This document shows positions 7,969 to 16,142 of a DNA stretch of 64,000 nt, piece by piece. Both the position numbers and the translations under genes were made by a program. The notes beneath the pieces are model-generated. The model ran no database searches. It saw only the letters and a program-made list of their open reading frames with translations, and was not told the origin of the DNA. Each line of letters opens with the position of its first letter. The first letter of the stretch is position 1. This DNA comes from MED-G116 sp038147495 (GTDB taxonomy: Bacteria > Pseudomonadota > Alphaproteobacteria > Puniceispirillales > Puniceispirillaceae): positions 1 through 64,000 of the forward strand of contig JAYQTT010000002.1 in the NCBI GenBank assembly GCA_038147495.1, read 5' to 3'.

Positions 7969-8766
7969 ATGACAGATCTCGGTTTGCGGCAGGCTTTTGC
8001 AGTCACTTTGTTTGGCTGTTTCATGTTCCTGCCGATGGCGGCAGTTGAAGCGTTCACGATCAAAACGGGTGAGGTGCTTGGCAGTGATGGTCAGGTCCAT
8101 GTTGGCGCATCACCGCAGGAAAGACAGGCACTTATCGACAAGGCGCGTCAATCGGACAAGAGCGCTGGTGTGATCGGCCGCAATGTCTATGTGGTCAGCG
8201 GCGACACCGTGACTTTTGTGCCAGTCGGAAAAATCGCTGGTAAGACCGACGAGACAATCAAAGAGATTATCGGTGATGCTGTGGTAGCCGATGTCACCGG
8301 AATTGAAGGGCTGAAGCTATCAACTCTGGAAACCGCCCGCGATGTTTCAATAGCGACAGAGGTGCCGATGTCTACAGCGTTGGTCGAGCAGGTTGCAAAG
8401 GAAGCGATTGCGGCGGCTGGCAGATCTGCTCTGGAGCCGGAGATTGCCAAGCAAACACAGGAATTATTGGCGCGGATCACCGGGACGACCCAGTTCGATC
8501 ATTCCTCAATGGATCTGGCAAAATTACAGATCGAGGAAATCATTGAAGATATTGACGAGGAAGCGCTGGAGGATTTGAAGGGCATTGTCGACGAGATTGA
8601 TCGGGTTGAAATGGCCGCAGTTGAAGCGATGGAAGCGCAGGAAGCCGTCAGCGCGCCGGGAGGTTTGCTGGATCAATTCAATTCAGGCGAGATCAGCGAG
8701 CAGGAATTGATGGAACAGTCTCAGGGCATGGCGGGGTTTGATGGCCATTGTGAAACTGATTGTTAA
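7969..8766 (+). CDS. Secreted protein of unknown function (KTGEVLGSDG family, copy 1)
   Basis: I do not recognise this 265-residue protein. The start at 7969 is chosen because GGAGG lies 7 bases upstream; the ATG at 7954 belongs to that ribosome-binding region. A signal peptide (QAFAVTLFGCFMFLPMAAVEA) is followed by FTIKTGEVLGSDGQV, GASPQERQAL and NVYVVSGDTVTFVPVGKIAGKT. These blocks recur in the gene at 43716-44255. The middle and C-terminal parts are acidic and helical (QIEEIIEDIDEEALEDL), ending in HCETDC with two Cys. The stop codon lies in the first unit of a 17-base tandem repeat. The protein is likely periplasmic; the role is unknown. Confidence 0.8.
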   Translation: MTDLGLRQAFAVTLFGCFMFLPMAAVEAFTIKTGEVLGSDGQVHVGASPQERQALIDKARQSDKSAGVIGRNVYVVSGDTVTFVPVGKIAGKTDETIKEIIGDAVVADVTGIEGLKLSTLETARDVSIATEVPMSTALVEQVAKEAIAAAGRSALEPEIAKQTQELLARITGTTQFDHSSMDLAKLQIEEIIEDIDEEALEDLKGIVDEIDRVEMAAVEAMEAQEAVSAPGGLLDQFNSGEISEQELMEQSQGMAGFDGHCETDC

Positions 8767-8800
8767 GTGAAACTGATTGTCAGGTGAAACTGATGGTCGG
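8750..8800. repeat. Three tandem copies of a 17-base unit across a stop codon
   Basis: Units are at 8750-8766, 8767-8783 and 8784-8800, based on GTGAAACTGATTGTCAG. The first unit ends in TAA, which is the stop of the preceding gene; in the second this triplet is CAG, and the third ends GGTCGG. Units one and two differ only in the last three bases. The arrangement looks like recent duplication by slippage. Confidence 0.9.
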
Positions 8801-8895
8801 ATAGGTGTTTTTGCCGGAATAGGCCATTGACCTGATGCAAGCGTGGTGTTAGGTTCCGCGCTCAGTTTTGATGAAGTCAGGCGATGGAGCCGAAA

Positions 8896-9021
8896 ATGAA
8901 AGTCGCAAGCTCTTTAAAGACGCTTAAATCCCGCGATCGCAACTGTCAGGTTGTACGTCGGCGTGGTCGTCTATATGTGATCAACAAGAAGAACCCGCGT
9001 CTAAAGGCACGTCAGGGCTAA
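8896..9021 (+). CDS. rpmJ: 50S ribosomal protein L36
   Basis: The 41-residue ribosomal protein is recognisable along its full length: MKVASSLKTLKSRDRNCQVV, then RRRGRLYVINKKNPRLKARQG. It is the second-type L36 of proteobacteria, lacking the full set of four zinc-binding Cys/His (only one Cys is seen). GGAG at 8886-8889 precedes the ATG. It is a stand-alone gene with its own terminator, as is common for this L36 form in alphaproteobacteria. Confidence 0.97.
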   Translation: MKVASSLKTLKSRDRNCQVVRRRGRLYVINKKNPRLKARQG

Positions 9022-9047
9022 TCCTGTCGTCCAATAGGTGAAAAATG

Positions 9048-9071
9048 CGGCCAGCTTTGCTGGCCGTTTTT
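9048..9071 (+). terminator. Rho-independent terminator of rpmJ
   Basis: An 8-base-pair perfect stem (CGGCCAGC / GCTGGCCG) with a TTT loop is followed directly by TTTTTA. It is 27 bases beyond the rpmJ stop. Confidence 0.93.
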
Positions 9072-9135
9072 ATTGGTGGCTATTGGAATCGACGACAGAC
9101 AGTCCCATTTGCGTAGTAATGCCGCGTTATGCCAC

Positions 9136-9163
9136 GTCATTGTGGTCAGGTCATTGTGGTTTT
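9136..9163. repeat. Two tandem copies of a 14-base unit upstream of glcD
   Basis: GTCATTGTGGTCAG (9136-9149) is followed directly by GTCATTGTGGTTTT (9150-9163); the first 11 bases are identical. It lies about 60 bases before the glcD start, so it may overlap the promoter region, but no regulator can be named. Confidence 0.75.
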
Positions 9164-9223
9164 GCCAGTCAAAGGCATTTCGCGATATTCTGTATTTACA
9201 ATGTTTTTTGAGGGCCAATTGAC

Positions 9224-10711
9224 ATGTTGATGCCAGATCCAGATCAAAGCGTAATTGACCGGCGGGATGATATCTGCGCTGCCCTTCGGGCTGTGCTGCC
9301 GTCTTCATGCGTGATCGATTCGAAAGAAAGCATGCGTGCCTTTGATGCAGATGGTCTGTCAGCCTATCGCCAATTGCCGCTTGCCGTGGTTTTGCCAGAG
9401 ACTGTCGAGCAAATCGCCGCGGTGATGAAATATTGCCATGCCGAGGGCATTAAAGTTGTTCCGCGTGGTGCCGGGACGTCACTGTCTGGTGGGGCGTTGC
9501 CGCTGGCCGATGCGGTGTTGCTTGGCCTTGGTAAATTCAATCGCATTCTGGAAATTGACTATGACAATCGCTGTGTCGTTGCCCAGCCCGGTGTGACGAA
9601 TCTTGCCATTACCCATGCGGTTCAGGGTGATGGTTTTTACTATGCGCCAGACCCGTCAAGCCAGATCGCCTGCTCGGTTGGTGGCAATGTTGCGGAAAAT
9701 TCAGGCGGTGTTCATTGCCTGAAATACGGGCTGACGACCAATAACCTGCTTGGGATCGAAATGGTCACCATCGAAGGTGAGATTTTGCGCCTTGGCGGCA
9801 AGCATCTTGATGCCGGTGACTATGATCTGATGGGCGTCATGACGGGGTCAGAGGGGCTGCTGGGAATCGTCAGTGAAGTTACCCTGCGGATTTTGCAAAA
9901 ACCGGCAACTCAGCGGGCTTTGCTGGTCGGCTTTGATGACACCAGTTCAGCTGGAAAAGCCGTTGGTGATGTGATTGGTGCTGGAATTATTCCCGCCGGA
10001 ATGGAGATGATGGACGGCCTCGCGATAAATGCCGCCGAGGATTTTGCCAATGCCGGCTATCCGCGAAGTGCCGCCGCCCTGATCATCATAGAACTGGATG
10101 GCCCCGAAGCAGAGGTTGATGCGTTGATTGAACGTGTCGAGGCGATCATGCGTGCGGCTGGTGCCACATCGATAAAGGTGAGCCAATCAGAAGAAGAGCG
10201 CAATCGGTTCTGGGCCGGGCGCAAATCTGCGTTTCCGGCGGTTGGGCGGATTTCGCCGGATTATTTATGCATGGATGGAACAATCCCGCGGCGGCGCTTG
10301 CCCGATATGATGGTGCGGATGGCGTCACTGAGCCAGAAATATGGTCTCCGTGTTGCCAATGTCTTTCACGCCGGTGATGGCAATCTACATCCGCTGATCC
10401 TGTTTGATGCGAACCAACCCGGAGAACTAGAGCGCGCTGAGGATTTTGGCGCCGACATTCTGCGCAGCTGCGTAGAAATGGGCGGGGTCCTGACAGGTGA
10501 GCATGGTGTTGGCGTTGAAAAACGCGATCTGATGAACATTCAATTCACTGAAGATGACCTCAAGCAGCAGCAACGCCTCAAATGTGCCTTTGACTCGGAG
10601 CATTTGTTGAACCCCGGAAAAGTCTTTCCGCATCTTCATCGCTGCGCCGAACTTGGACGTTTGCATGTGCATAAGGGCAAGATGCCACATCCTGACCTGC
10701 CACGCTTTTAG
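9224..10711 (+). CDS. glcD: Glycolate oxidase subunit GlcD (FAD-binding)
   Basis: The 495-residue FAD subunit of the three-part glycolate dehydrogenase oxidises glycolate to glyoxylate at the membrane. The FAD-binding PCMH-type domain shows VVPRGAGTSLSGGALPL and SSQIACSVGGNVAENSGG, with the Gly-rich pyrophosphate loop. The C-terminal half carries NVFHAGDGNLHPLILFD and GEHGVGVEKR, typical of this family. The length matches GlcD. It is the first gene of glcDEF; spacing to glcE is 51 bases. Confidence 0.95.
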   Translation: MLMPDPDQSVIDRRDDICAALRAVLPSSCVIDSKESMRAFDADGLSAYRQLPLAVVLPETVEQIAAVMKYCHAEGIKVVPRGAGTSLSGGALPLADAVLLGLGKFNRILEIDYDNRCVVAQPGVTNLAITHAVQGDGFYYAPDPSSQIACSVGGNVAENSGGVHCLKYGLTTNNLLGIEMVTIEGEILRLGGKHLDAGDYDLMGVMTGSEGLLGIVSEVTLRILQKPATQRALLVGFDDTSSAGKAVGDVIGAGIIPAGMEMMDGLAINAAEDFANAGYPRSAAALIIIELDGPEAEVDALIERVEAIMRAAGATSIKVSQSEEERNRFWAGRKSAFPAVGRISPDYLCMDGTIPRRRLPDMMVRMASLSQKYGLRVANVFHAGDGNLHPLILFDANQPGELERAEDFGADILRSCVEMGGVLTGEHGVGVEKRDLMNIQFTEDDLKQQQRLKCAFDSEHLLNPGKVFPHLHRCAELGRLHVHKGKMPHPDLPRF

Positions 10712-10762
10712 GCCGCTGGCGGTGTTTTCGGTTTTGGTAAAAAAGTAGCAGGTCTTCAACCC

Positions 10763-11962
10763 ATGACAATTCAAGCGGTTTCAAATCTGGATGAGATTGG
10801 CGCCCTGGTGCAGGACGCGATGGCTGATCGCCGCCGCCTTGAAATTGTCGCCTCTGGCAGCAAGCGCAAGCTTGGACGAAGCTGTGATCCGGATATTGTC
10901 ATGGATCTGACGCCGATGGCTGGCATCATTGACTATCAGCCTGAAGAGCTGGTGCTGACCCTGCGTGCGGGCACCCCGATGGCAGAGGTGGAAGCGGCAC
11001 TTGCCGATGCCCGCCAGATGCTGGCCTTTGAGGCGCCTGACTACAGCTATATTCTTGGCAGCGAGGGAACCGGTACGATCGGCGGGATCGTGGCGACAAA
11101 CCTGTCCGGTCCACGCCGCCTGACTGCCGGTGCGGCACGCGACTATATGTTGGGGTTTCAGGCCATTTCCGGGCGCGGTGAACTGTTCAAATCAGGTGGC
11201 AAGGTGATGAAGAATGTTACCGGCTATGATCTGTCTAAATTGATGACCGGTTCGTTTGGCACCTTGGCGGTGATGGATGAGATCACCCTCAAAACCCTGC
11301 CCAGACCGGAAACAAGCTGTTCTCTGGTGATCGGTGCGGCAAATATGGCTGCGGCGACAAAGCTTGTTGCCACGCTCTTTGCCACGCCGCATGAACCCGG
11401 TGCCGCCGCGATCCTGCCTGTGGCAGTGGCGCGCCGTGAGGGTGTGCCAACAGGCAAAGACAGCGATGAATTTGTCTGTGTCATCAGGTTGGAGGGAATT
11501 GAGGTTTCGGTTGCCAACAGGCTGTCGCATCTTCAGGAAATGACCGGTGGAGAATGCCTGAAACAGCCTGCCAGCGAAGCTTTGTGGCAGAAAATCCGTG
11601 ACGTAAAACTGCTTGATGTAAGCGCGCGTGATGTCTGGAAAATATCCTGTGCCCCTGCCGATGCGGCACCGGTCCTTGATCAGATAAGCAACGCACATGA
11701 TGTCGATTTTTTTGCTGATTGGGCGGGGGGACTCATATGGGTTGCCGGGCAAGGCGTGGACCTTGGCAAGACAATCAGAGATACCGTGGCCAATCGGAAA
11801 AGTGGCTTTGCAATGCTTGTCGGTGATGCTGGCGAGACTGGTAAGCAGATCGCGCCATTGCATCCACTTGTTGGCCCACTTGGCGATTTGCATCGTCGGG
11901 TCAAGGCCGCTTTTGATCCGCTTGGCGTGCTGAATTTTGGCCGCATGCATGACGGCATTTAG
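10763..11962 (+). CDS. glcE: Glycolate oxidase subunit GlcE (FAD-binding)
   Basis: The 399-residue protein is the second FAD-binding subunit of glycolate dehydrogenase. It shows the shortened PCMH FAD domain: LTLRAGTPMAEVEAAL, GTIGGIVATNLSGPRRLTAG and the diagnostic GGKVMKNVTGYDLSKLMTGS, with a C-terminal domain ending DPLGVLNFGRM. It is co-directional with glcD and only 16 bases from glcF, so an operon is nearly certain. Confidence 0.95.
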   Translation: MTIQAVSNLDEIGALVQDAMADRRRLEIVASGSKRKLGRSCDPDIVMDLTPMAGIIDYQPEELVLTLRAGTPMAEVEAALADARQMLAFEAPDYSYILGSEGTGTIGGIVATNLSGPRRLTAGAARDYMLGFQAISGRGELFKSGGKVMKNVTGYDLSKLMTGSFGTLAVMDEITLKTLPRPETSCSLVIGAANMAAATKLVATLFATPHEPGAAAILPVAVARREGVPTGKDSDEFVCVIRLEGIEVSVANRLSHLQEMTGGECLKQPASEALWQKIRDVKLLDVSARDVWKISCAPADAAPVLDQISNAHDVDFFADWAGGLIWVAGQGVDLGKTIRDTVANRKSGFAMLVGDAGETGKQIAPLHPLVGPLGDLHRRVKAAFDPLGVLNFGRMHDGI

Positions 11963-11978
11963 GTAAGAGGTAGCGCCG

Positions 11979-13268
11979 ATGCAAACCCATTTCACCGCCG
12001 AACAGCTTACCGACCCGAAATTGCGTGAAGCCGATGCAATTCTGCGGAAATGCGTGCATTGTGGCTTTTGCACGGCGACCTGTCCTACCTATGTGATGAC
12101 CGGTGATGAGCGTGACAGCCCGCGTGGGCGGATCTGGATGTTGCGTGAGGTTCTGGAGTCGCCGGAGACAGTTTCGGCCGATACTGGCTATCACATTGAC
12201 CGGTGTCTGGGGTGCCTGTCCTGCATGTCGACATGTCCTTCCGGTGTGGATTATGGACATCTTGTTGAAATCGGACGGGAAAAGCTGGACGAGATTGTGC
12301 CGCGGCGCTTTCTTGACCGGATGATGCGGCGCATGCTTGCAATGACGATCCCGCATGCGGGACGGTTTCATGCGCTTTTGCGTCTGTCACGGTTGGCCCG
12401 GCCTTTTGCCGCCCTGATGCCGGCACAAATCCGGGCTGCACTGAAGAAATTGCCTGTATATGTGCCGCCTCTCGACAAGGTGGGTGCAAGCACGGCGCGT
12501 TATGCAGCATCAGGCAAGCGGGTAAAGCGGGTTGCGTTGCTGGCAGGGTGTGCCCAGCGGGCGATTGATCCGGAGATCAACGCCAGCACAATCCGGGTGC
12601 TTAACCGGCTTGGTGTCGAAGTTGTGGTCCGCAAAGAGGCGCATTGCTGTGGTGCGCTGGCGCATCATATCGGCGAGACAGAGGCAGCAGATGAGGCCGC
12701 CCGGCAGAGCCTGTTGGCATGGAATGATGAGATCAACGCCGAGGGCCTTGATGCCATCGTTGTGAATGCGTCAGGCTGTGGCACGATGGTCAAGGATTAC
12801 GGCCATCTTTTCAAAGATGATGTCCAGCTTTCGGCCATTGCTGCCCATATTTCCGGTATTACGCTGGATGTCAGCCAATTGCTGGCTGAAATAGGGATTA
12901 AGGATATCGTCCAAGCCGCTCCTGACATCGGGCGCGGCACCATTGCCTATCATTCCGCCTGTTCGCTTCAGCATGGCCAGAAAATACATGATCTACCGCA
13001 ACAATTGCTCCGCGAAGCCGGATTTGACGTTCGCCAGCCGCTGAACCCGCATTTGTGCTGTGGTTCGGCTGGTGTCTATAACATCTTACAGCCAGAAATG
13101 GCCGATGGCTTGCGGCAACGTAAGCTGGACAGCTTGCAGGCAACCGGTGCCATTGCGGTTGCGGCGGGAAATATTGGCTGTATTGCCCAGCTTGATGAAA
13201 CAGGGCTTCCGGTGCGTCACACAGTCCAGTTTATTGACTGGGCCAGCGGTGGCCCATCACCCCTCTAG
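11979..13268 (+). CDS. glcF: Glycolate oxidase iron-sulfur subunit GlcF
   Basis: The 429-residue protein has two 4Fe-4S ferredoxin motifs, CVHCGFCTATCPTY at about residue 26 and CLGCLSCMSTCPSG at about residue 78, followed by two CCG-type domains (EAHCCGALAHH and HLCCGSAGVYNI) as in heterodisulfide-reductase-like electron carriers. It passes electrons from GlcDE to the quinone pool or another carrier. It ends 21 bases from the convergent fumarase gene; no hairpin is obvious between them. Confidence 0.95.
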   Translation: MQTHFTAEQLTDPKLREADAILRKCVHCGFCTATCPTYVMTGDERDSPRGRIWMLREVLESPETVSADTGYHIDRCLGCLSCMSTCPSGVDYGHLVEIGREKLDEIVPRRFLDRMMRRMLAMTIPHAGRFHALLRLSRLARPFAALMPAQIRAALKKLPVYVPPLDKVGASTARYAASGKRVKRVALLAGCAQRAIDPEINASTIRVLNRLGVEVVVRKEAHCCGALAHHIGETEAADEAARQSLLAWNDEINAEGLDAIVVNASGCGTMVKDYGHLFKDDVQLSAIAAHISGITLDVSQLLAEIGIKDIVQAAPDIGRGTIAYHSACSLQHGQKIHDLPQQLLREAGFDVRQPLNPHLCCGSAGVYNILQPEMADGLRQRKLDSLQATGAIAVAAGNIGCIAQLDETGLPVRHTVQFIDWASGGPSPL

Positions 13269-13289
13269 CGGCGGTGTATGGCTTCTGGT

Positions 13290-14897
13290 CTAGCCAAGGT
13301 CAAAGAAATCATTGCCCTTGTCATCGGTGATGATGAAGGCAGGGAAATCCTCAACCTCAATTTTCCAGACGGCTTCCATGCCAAGCTCTGGATATTCAAG
13401 CACCTCTACCTTCTTGATCGACTCAAGTGCCAGCTTTGCGGCAACCCCACCAATTGATCCAAGATAGAAGCCACCATGCTTTTGACAGCTTTCGCGCACC
13501 TGACGTGATCTGTTGCCTTTAGCCAGCATCACCATTGAGGCTCCGACCTCTTGGAACGTGCTGACATAGCTGTCCATGCGACCAGCCGTTGTCGGGCCGA
13601 AGGAGCCTGACGCCATGCCATCGGGTGTTTTGGCTGGCCCGGCATAATAGATTGGATGGTTTTTGAAATAGTCGGGTAGATCACCCTCGCTGTTCAGCCG
13701 CTCAAGCAGCTTTGCATGGGCAATATCGCGCGCGACAATTATCGGTCCGGTCAATGAAACGCGGGTTGAAACCGGATGCTGGCTCAGCGTTGCGAGGATT
13801 TGCGCCATCGGTTGGGTGAGGTCGATTGAAACGACATCATCATCAATTGTGGTCTCCACCGATGGCAAAAAGCGCGATGGGTCACGTTCCAGCTTTTCAA
13901 CAAACAGTCCCTCAGGTGTGATCTTGGCGAGGGCCTGCCTGTCTGCCGAGCAGGAAACACCAATACCGATCGGGCAAGACGCACCGTGGCGCGGTAGCCG
14001 GATCACCCGTACATCATGGCAATAATATTTACCGCCAAATTGCGCGCCAATTCCCATATCACGCGTGATCTGCAAAATTTCGGCTTCCCATTCAAGGTCA
14101 CGCCATGCATGGCCTGTCTCATTGCCTTGCGTTGGCAAATTGTCGAGAGACCGGATTGAGGCCATTTTCACTGTTTTCAGGTTAAATTCCGCTGATGTGC
14201 CGCCAATCACCACGGCGAGGTGGTAGGGCGGGCATGCCGATGTTCCAAGATCAACAATGGCGCTCTTGATAAATTCACGCAATGAATCCGGATTTAAAAC
14301 GGCCTTTGTCTTTTGATGCAGGAACGTCTTGTTCGCAGAGCCACCGCCTTTCTGAATGAAGGCAAATTTATATTCCAGCCCGGTACCGGCATAGAGCTCG
14401 ATCTGCGCCGGAAGGTTGGTTGCTGTGTTGGTTTCTTCGAACATCGACAATGCGGCCAGCTGGGAATAGCGCAAATTGCTGTTCTGATAGGTGTTGAAGA
14501 CACCGCGCGACAGCGCCTCGGCATCGTCGCCATCGACCAGCACATGATCGCCGCGATAGCCACTGATGATCGCGGTTCCTGTATCCTGACACATCGGCAG
14601 GACACCATCGGCCGAAATCACCGCGTTTTTCAGCATCTCAAGGGCAACAAAGCGGTCATTGCCGGTGGCTTCCGGATCGTCAAGGATTGCGGCCAACTGT
14701 GCCAGATGGCTGCTTCGCAGCAGATGCGAGATATCGGTAAAAGCCCGCTCGGCAAGGAGGGTCAACCCCTCGGAGGATACGCGCAGAAATGTCTCACCAT
14801 CCAGATCGACAAGTTTTACATGCTCGTCTGATACCAGCTCATACTCGGTTTTATCCGGGCCGAGGGGAAACATCGGACTATACGCGAAATCAGCCAT
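13290..14897 (-). CDS. fumA: Class I (iron-sulfur) fumarate hydratase
   Basis: The 535-residue enzyme interconverts fumarate and malate using an oxygen-sensitive 4Fe-4S cluster. The three cluster cysteines are visible in PMCQDTGTA (Cys103), SACPPYHLA and CPIGIGVSCSADR. The N-terminal alpha and C-terminal beta domains are fused, as in FumA/FumB. The beta part includes GPTTAGRMDSYV and GGVAAKLALESIK. It is the only fumarase in the window. It lies downstream of sspB on the same strand with 61 bases between. Confidence 0.95.
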   Translation of the reverse strand: MADFAYSPMFPLGPDKTEYELVSDEHVKLVDLDGETFLRVSSEGLTLLAERAFTDISHLLRSSHLAQLAAILDDPEATGNDRFVALEMLKNAVISADGVLPMCQDTGTAIISGYRGDHVLVDGDDAEALSRGVFNTYQNSNLRYSQLAALSMFEETNTATNLPAQIELYAGTGLEYKFAFIQKGGGSANKTFLHQKTKAVLNPDSLREFIKSAIVDLGTSACPPYHLAVVIGGTSAEFNLKTVKMASIRSLDNLPTQGNETGHAWRDLEWEAEILQITRDMGIGAQFGGKYYCHDVRVIRLPRHGASCPIGIGVSCSADRQALAKITPEGLFVEKLERDPSRFLPSVETTIDDDVVSIDLTQPMAQILATLSQHPVSTRVSLTGPIIVARDIAHAKLLERLNSEGDLPDYFKNHPIYYAGPAKTPDGMASGSFGPTTAGRMDSYVSTFQEVGASMVMLAKGNRSRQVRESCQKHGGFYLGSIGGVAAKLALESIKKVEVLEYPELGMEAVWKIEVEDFPAFIITDDKGNDFFDLG

Positions 14898-14958
14898 GAC
14901 AGGCTCCCTGTGCAGAAAATGGATGTGCTGGCCAGAACAGCCGAATAATTGTCATATG

Positions 14959-15447
14959 TCAGGATGGGGTCTTGCGGAAGCTGTCCAGCGAAACGATATC
15001 GGCTGACCCGACCATGTTATCGGCTTCGGTTCCGGCTTCGAGGATTTCACCTTCCTCAAGCGGCTCATCATCGTCAGGGTCCATCCCACCGAATTGAAGG
15101 CCGAAACCGACTGACGGATCATTGAAATTGGTAACCGCATCAAACGGCACAACCATCTGTGCCGGTTTTCCACCGAAAAACAGCGTGATGTGAAAACGAT
15201 CATCTTCGACAAGCAGATCGGCATATTGATGCTGGATAACAATGGTAATCGATTCAGGGTGATCTTTACGCAATGAGTCCGGCATCTCGACACCATGATG
15301 CTGGGTGTCAAAGGAAATATAGAAATGCGTGTCGCCGGGCAAACCGGCCTTTTCCACAATGCCGAGGGCGGCGCGAACAACGTGGCGCAGCGCGTCCTCA
15401 ACGAGCAGTTCGTAATTCAGGCCCATTTTCTGGTCATCATCATGCAT
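14959..15447 (-). CDS. sspB: SspB-family ClpXP adaptor (alphaproteobacterial type)
   Basis: The 162-residue protein is of the SspB-alpha family, which tethers ssrA-tagged proteins to the ClpXP protease. Conserved blocks are YELLVEDALRHVVRAALGIV, THFYISFDTQHHGVEMPDSL, ITIVIQHQYADLLVEDDRF and the strand VVPFDAVTNFNDPSVGFGLQF. The acidic linker (DPDDDEPLEEGEI) leads to a short C-terminal segment (ADIVSLDSFRK) that would dock on the ClpX zinc domain. An internal Met (MGLNYE) is an alternative start. It is immediately downstream of the tmRNA gene on the same strand. Confidence 0.92.
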   Translation of the reverse strand: MHDDDQKMGLNYELLVEDALRHVVRAALGIVEKAGLPGDTHFYISFDTQHHGVEMPDSLRKDHPESITIVIQHQYADLLVEDDRFHITLFFGGKPAQMVVPFDAVTNFNDPSVGFGLQFGGMDPDDDEPLEEGEILEAGTEADNMVGSADIVSLDSFRKTPS

Positions 15448-15499
15448 TGATCACGGTCTGCCTTGGTTCATTTGGAACATTTGACGATCCGCAAGGCCA

Positions 15500-15862
15500 G
15501 AATGTTCCTGTTCGAGAATTAAGTGGACCGCTTCTGTTGCCAGGTGCGATCCAAACCCCGCCAGGCTGAGCTCAATCAACCTGGACTTAATTTCGGTTGC
15601 TCGCGCAGAACTAGGCTGCGATTGCTACCGGAGCAGTGTTGTCATTTGCAACTACTACATGGCCCGATAACGGCGGGTACCATACCGAGCGAAAATCCTG
15701 CCTTTACTACATGCGTCGATCCTATTTCGCCCCCATACTTTCAGCCTGCAATCAAGGCTTTTGCCACGATCAGGCTGAAATGGTGGAGGCGCCGGGTACC
15801 GCCCCCGGGTCCGCTCTGCTTATTCCACAGCACGTTTATCGCCATAGCTGGAAAACCAGCAC
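15500..15862 (-). ncRNA. ssrA: Circularly permuted two-piece tmRNA
   Basis: This is the trans-translation RNA in the alphaproteobacterial permuted order: acceptor piece first, then coding piece. The acceptor piece ends in an encoded CCA at 15781-15783 after a T-arm and CGCCTCC. The coding piece begins at 15734 with GGGGGCGAAATAGGATCGAC. GGGGGCG pairs with CGCCTCC as a 7-base-pair acceptor stem including one G-U. The 46-base spacer 15735-15780 carries arms TTTCAGCCTG/CAGGCTGAAA, a processing hairpin. The tag frame, 15649 down to 15611, encodes ANDNTAPVAIAA and stops with TAG. A -10-like TATATT at 15872-15867 suggests the 5' end near 15862; the 3' end near 15500 is approximate, close to an inverted repeat (15474-15481/15501-15508). 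Confidence 0.95.
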
Positions 15863-15956
15863 CCTTAATATAGTCCCAATGGGGTCAGTTTGAAAGGATG
15901 TTTTGCCAATGGGCGTTCTGGCAAGGGTCAACCATGGGCCGAGTGATGGCGGCGCC

Positions 15957-15984
15957 GAATGAGTGATCCAGAATGAGTGATGTC
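15957..15984. repeat. Two tandem copies of a 14-base unit
   Basis: GAATGAGTGATCCA (15957-15970) is followed by GAATGAGTGATGTC (15971-15984); the first 11 bases match exactly. A further partial copy (CGAGTGATGG) lies just upstream. It is in the spacer between the ssrA promoter and thyA. The rest of the roughly 280-base spacer shows no gene. Confidence 0.75.
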
Positions 15985-16142
15985 AAATAGACTATCGATG
16001 CTTGATTGCTCTGGGTGAGCGTGTATCTTTGAGCATATGCCCGCAACGGGCAGCCATTACAGCCGGTGGGTAAGCGGTGGTTATTGCCGTCATGCTTGGT
16101 CGCAAATCCACCTCAACGGCAGCAGAGGATCTGACACGCATC

